Source of the DNA: Edaphosphingomonas laterariae
GTDB lineage: Bacteria; Pseudomonadota; Alphaproteobacteria; Sphingomonadales; Sphingomonadaceae
DNA length: 64,000 nt
Reading direction: 5' to 3'
Assembly (NCBI RefSeq): GCF_900188165.1
Contig: NZ_FZOS01000005.1
Span: 1-64,000, forward strand
In this document: one piece after another, positions 61,454 through 64,000 of the stretch
Layout of the letters: every line of letters starts with the position of its first letter
Position numbering within the stretch: the first letter of the stretch is position 1
Made by a program: the position numbers and the translations under genes
The notes under the pieces: generated by a model
What the model was told of the DNA's origin: nothing
What the model saw: only the letters and a program-made list of their open reading frames with translations
Database searches by the model: none

Positions 61454-62905
61454 ATGAAGCGGGTCGTTGCTTGGGGGGTGGCGGCATCGCTGCTGGGTTA
61501 TGCCGGCTATGGCGCCGCGCAGCAGCTGCAAAGCATGTCGGCGGCGGACAAGAAGGCGGGAGCTGAGGCCCATCCGCAGCTGATGCAGGAATTTGGCGGC
61601 GCCTTCACCGGCCCCGCCGCCACCTATGTCACCGGCGTCGGCCGCAAGATCGCGATGCAATCGGGCCTTGCCAATTCGCAGTCCGAATTCACCATCACGC
61701 TGCTCAATTCGCCGGTCAACAACGCCTTCGCCATCCCCGGTGGCTACGTCTACACGACGCGCCAGCTGGTCGGCCTGATGAATGACGAGGCGGAACTGGC
61801 CTCGGTGCTCGGCCATGAGGTTGGCCATGTCGCCGCGCGCCATTCGGCCAAGCGCCAGGCGGCGGCTCAGCGCAACAGCGTGCTCGGTGCGCTGCTCGGC
61901 CTGGGGCTGGGCGCGATCGCAGGCGATTCGGGGCTCGGCCAGCTATTGCAGGAAGGGGCGGGGCAGGCGGCGCAGCTGCTGACGCTGCGTTATTCGCGTA
62001 AGCAGGAATATGAAGCGGACGATCTTGGCGTCCGTTATCTGCTCGGCGCGGGTTATGACACGATGGCTTCCTCGTCGATGCTCGCCTCGCTGGCCGCGCA
62101 GACCAGCCTGGATGCGCGCGACAAGGGCGCCGAATCGCGCGGGTTGCCCGAATGGGCCAGCACCCACCCCGATCCCGCCGGCCGCGTCGTCCGCGCCCGC
62201 CAGAAGGCGCAGGCCGCCGGTGGCGTCGGCCGGGCACGCAATCGCGATGCCTTTCTGAATGCGATCGACGGGCTGCTTTACGGCGACGATCCCAAGCAGG
62301 GCGTGGTGGATGGCAGCAGTTTCCGCCATCCGGATCTGCGCATCGCCTTCACCGCGCCGCAGGGCTTTGGCATCTCGAACGGCACCAACGCCGTGTCGGT
62401 CAGCGGCAGCGGCGGCCAGGCGCAGTTTTCGGGCGGCAAGATCGGCGGATCGCTGCAATCCTATATCGACGGTGTCTATCGCCAGCTTGGCGGCAAGGGC
62501 AGCGTGGGCGAGGTTCAGACGACGCGGATCAACGGGATCGATGCGGCCTATTCGGTAACGCGCGCGCAGACCAAGCAGGGGCAGGTGGATGTGGGTGTCG
62601 TCGCCTATCAAATGGGTGGCGGCAATGCCTATCACTTCGTCACGCTGGCGCCGGCCGGTCGCGGCTTCGGGCCGTTTTCCTCAATGGTCCAGTCGTTCAA
62701 TCGCCTGACGCCGGCGCAAGCGGCGGCGGTGCGCGCGCGCAAGATCGACGTGGTGACGGTGAAGGCGGGCGATACGGTGCAGGGCCTGTCGCAGCGCATG
62801 GCCTATAACAATCTGAAGCAGGAACGCTTCATGACGATCAACGGGCTGGCCGCCAATGCGCGGCTCACGCCGGGGCAGCGGGTGAAGCTGGTCGTCTGGG
62901 GTTGA
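61454..62905 (+). CDS. Exported M48-family metalloprotease with LysM-like C-terminus
   Basis: 483 residues. Signal peptide (about 1-22), zinc motif HEVGH near residue 121, third ligand in QEYEADDLG near 185. This is the BepA/LoiP-type M48 family acting on misfolded outer-membrane proteins. The last 50 residues (VVTVKAGDTVQGLSQRM...MTINGLAANARLTPGQRVKLV) look like a LysM repeat for peptidoglycan. SD GGGAGACGGGA precedes ATG 61454. Confidence 0.9.
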   Translation: MKRVVAWGVAASLLGYAGYGAAQQLQSMSAADKKAGAEAHPQLMQEFGGAFTGPAATYVTGVGRKIAMQSGLANSQSEFTITLLNSPVNNAFAIPGGYVYTTRQLVGLMNDEAELASVLGHEVGHVAARHSAKRQAAAQRNSVLGALLGLGLGAIAGDSGLGQLLQEGAGQAAQLLTLRYSRKQEYEADDLGVRYLLGAGYDTMASSSMLASLAAQTSLDARDKGAESRGLPEWASTHPDPAGRVVRARQKAQAAGGVGRARNRDAFLNAIDGLLYGDDPKQGVVDGSSFRHPDLRIAFTAPQGFGISNGTNAVSVSGSGGQAQFSGGKIGGSLQSYIDGVYRQLGGKGSVGEVQTTRINGIDAAYSVTRAQTKQGQVDVGVVAYQMGGGNAYHFVTLAPAGRGFGPFSSMVQSFNRLTPAQAAAVRARKIDVVTVKAGDTVQGLSQRMAYNNLKQERFMTINGLAANARLTPGQRVKLVVWG

Positions 62906-62934
62906 TGCTTTTCTAAGAGAAGTGGGCAAAAGAA

Positions 62935-62964
62935 ACGGGCGGCGAACCGAGGTTCGCCGCCCGT
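62935..62964 (-). terminator. Rho-independent terminator of the Flp pilin gene
   Basis: A perfect 14-bp stem, ACGGGCGGCGAACC (62935-62948) and its complement (62951-62964), loop of 2 nt. On the minus strand it is followed by TTTCTTTTG. It lies 21 bp after the pilin stop and may also stop the plus-strand M48 transcript. Confidence 0.75.
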
Positions 62965-62985
62965 GCCTAGCAAGCCAAACCCCGA

Positions 62986-63144
62986 TTAGAGGTTTTCGGC
63001 GACGTTGTTGAAGGTCGTTTCGAGGTTGTCGCCGATCGCGCCCATGGCCGAGATCGCGGCGACGGCGATGAGGGCGGCGATCAGGCCATATTCGATCGCG
63101 GTCGCGCCCTTGTTGCTCTTCAGAATCTTGCGGATGAACTGCAT
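62986..63144 (-). CDS. Flp/Fap-type IVb pilin 1
   Basis: 52 residues: MQFIRKILKSNKGATAIEYG followed by LIAALIAVAAISAMGAIGDN. KGATAIEYGLIAALIA is the Flp prepilin signature, with the cleavage by prepilin peptidase before the hydrophobic stretch, Glu+5/Tyr+6. Makes the thin adhesive pilus of the Tad system. No tad or cpa genes are in the window. The 5' leader contains a 6-bp hairpin, AGGGAG/CTCCCT (63171-63190). Confidence 0.92.
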   Translation of the reverse strand: MQFIRKILKSNKGATAIEYGLIAALIAVAAISAMGAIGDNLETTFNNVAENL

Positions 63145-63190
63145 GTCCGGTCTCCATCGTTCCAGTATTCAGGGAGTGTTCCGTCTCCCT

Positions 63191-63281
63191 GCCGGTGCCT
63201 TTTCGAGGTCCGGCGTGGCGATTTTCAAATAACTCGGTTGCGAAATATTTAATTTTTTGGCCGGTATTGGAATATTGATGG
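63191..63281. other. AT-rich spacer between the two pilin genes
   Basis: Distinctly AT-rich for this genome (runs such as AATATTTAATTTTTTGG). It should carry the promoter of pilin 1 and the 3' end of pilin 2. No single promoter can be fixed by eye. Confidence 0.4.
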
Positions 63282-63455
63282 TTAAGTTGCGTTAACTACT
63301 TTGTTCTCGAGATCATCCCACATGCCACCGGCTGTGCCGCCGAGCTGGCTTAGCCCCGCCATCATCGTGAGTGCGATCAGGGCCAGAATCAGGCCATATT
63401 CGATCGCGGTTGCCCCCTTGCGATCGTGAATCAGCTGGCTCAGCAGTTTTCTCAT
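63282..63455 (-). CDS. Flp/Fap-type IVb pilin 2
   Basis: 57 residues: MRKLLSQLIHDRKGATAIEY then GLILALIALTMMAGLSQLGG. Same Flp signature as pilin 1 but only the core is alike; the C-terminal part (GTAGGMWDDLENKVVNAT) differs. A paralogue lying 137 bp upstream on the same strand, so probably the two are separately controlled or serve major/minor roles. Confidence 0.9.
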   Translation of the reverse strand: MRKLLSQLIHDRKGATAIEYGLILALIALTMMAGLSQLGGTAGGMWDDLENKVVNAT

Positions 63456-63527
63456 GCGCGGTCCTAGCCGCCGGGCCTGTTTCCCGGCATGGGACGCGAA
63501 TAATGCAACAGCCTTAAGAAAGAGCTT

Positions 63528-63950
63528 ATGTCGACGCCCGATCGCGAATTTTCCGGTCTGTTGACGGTGGTGGCGGTGGCGATGGTCGATGCCGATGGCC
63601 GCGTGCTGCTGCAAAGGCGGCCCGAAGGCACGTCGATGGCGGGGCTGTGGGAATTTCCCGGTGGCAAGGTGGAGCCGGGGGAACTGCCCGAGGCCGCGCT
63701 GATCCGCGAATTGCGCGAAGAGCTTGGCGTTGATGTCGAGGCGGCCTGCCTTGCTCCGGCGACGTTCGCCAGCGAAGCGCTGGGCGATCGCCATCTGCTG
63801 CTGCTGCTCTACGCCTGCCGCAAGTGGAAGGGCATTCCCCAGCCGCTGCACGCGCCCGAACTGCGCTGGGTGCGTCCGGTCGAAATGCACCGGCTGCCGA
63901 TGCCGCCGGCGGATCGTCCGTTGATCGGGCTGATCGAAGCGCTGCTGTAA
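63528..63950 (+). CDS. mutT: 8-oxo-dGTP diphosphatase (MutT-like Nudix)
   Basis: 140 residues. Start LLTVVAVAMVDADGRVLLQRRPEG; LWEFPGGKVEPGE and LIRELREELGV form the Nudix box (about 44-66). Length and the LWEFPGGK motif fit MutT. Sanitises oxidised nucleotides. Divergent from the pilin genes. Confidence 0.9.
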   Translation: MSTPDREFSGLLTVVAVAMVDADGRVLLQRRPEGTSMAGLWEFPGGKVEPGELPEAALIRELREELGVDVEAACLAPATFASEALGDRHLLLLLYACRKWKGIPQPLHAPELRWVRPVEMHRLPMPPADRPLIGLIEALL

Positions 63951-64000
63951 GATCCGCGCGCCTGGCGGGCATTTGCGAAATTAATGATTGATATGTTGTA

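Noticed and set aside
59400-61500. A dif recombination site near xerD
   Set aside because: No 28-bp sequence with XerC/XerD half-sites was recognised in the neighbouring spacers; xerD and dif are not usually adjacent.

Overview
The window is GC-rich, densely packed chromosomal DNA from an alphaproteobacterium, most likely a sphingomonad (Sphingomonas or a close relative). This rests on the strong G/C third-position bias, four TonB-dependent receptors with plug sequences of the IVVTAQRREENLQ type, the FecI/FecR/receptor trio, small conserved proteins of sphingomonad type, and the xerD-accA-M48 arrangement. Assignments come from reading translated proteins and motifs; no database search was possible.

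Layout. 1-230: tail of an IS5-type transposase followed by two palindromic repeats. 235-4829: metY, a phospholipase D-type enzyme, a proline-rich membrane protein and a PPP-type phosphatase. 4960-8902: a translationally coupled trehalose block otsB-GH15-otsA. 8973-11561: molybdate regulator and modABC. 12255-16330: ECF sigma, FecR and a receptor with an STN domain, a cell-surface signalling system. 16475-18692: small protein, GDSL/CE2-type esterase, MOSC protein. 18748-25417: two siderophore-type receptors divergent from a three-gene PepSY membrane operon, with a perfect palindrome between them. 25484-34156: housekeeping and small genes (DUF2200-type, lipocalin-like, barrel, thioesterase, oligopeptidase B, Xaa-Pro aminopeptidase, periplasmic glutathione peroxidase, tRNA-Thr, cyclophilin, acylphosphatase). 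34316-35238: envelope and stress-type small proteins. 35539-40554: TetR regulator divergent from a pteridine-reductase-like SDR, plus a metallophosphatase-TonB receptor pair; the two promoter regions share a 16-bp motif. 40719-44223: DUF481 barrel, rppH, an HSL-type esterase, an HDAC-like deacetylase. 44298-47203: korAB. 47226-51136: lipoprotein, photolyase, cfa, an Ala/Lys-rich histone H1-like protein, a small membrane protein. 51202-55772: LplT-like transporter, then pgsA, moaD, moaE, ECF sigma and anti-sigma in tight series, and an SRPBCC protein. 55824-63950: aroB/aroK divergent from a small-protein/large-exported-protein/xerD/accA/M48 series, then two Flp-type pilins and mutT.

How the genes fit together. 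Three themes recur: metal and siderophore acquisition (receptors, PepSY operon, modABC with moaD/moaE), envelope and stress physiology (trehalose, cfa, PLD, pgsA, glutathione peroxidase, photolyase), and transcription control by small modules (two ECF systems, TetR, a ModE-type regulator). No CRISPR array, prophage, conjugative module or obvious defence island is present. The points most worth a second look are the shared operator that predicts a TetR regulon, the palindrome at the siderophore locus, a MoaD with residues beyond its GG terminus, a molybdate system with no visible molybdate-sensing domain in regulator or ATPase, a dispersed palindromic repeat family, and 14-15-bp tandem duplications at the 3' ends of three genes.
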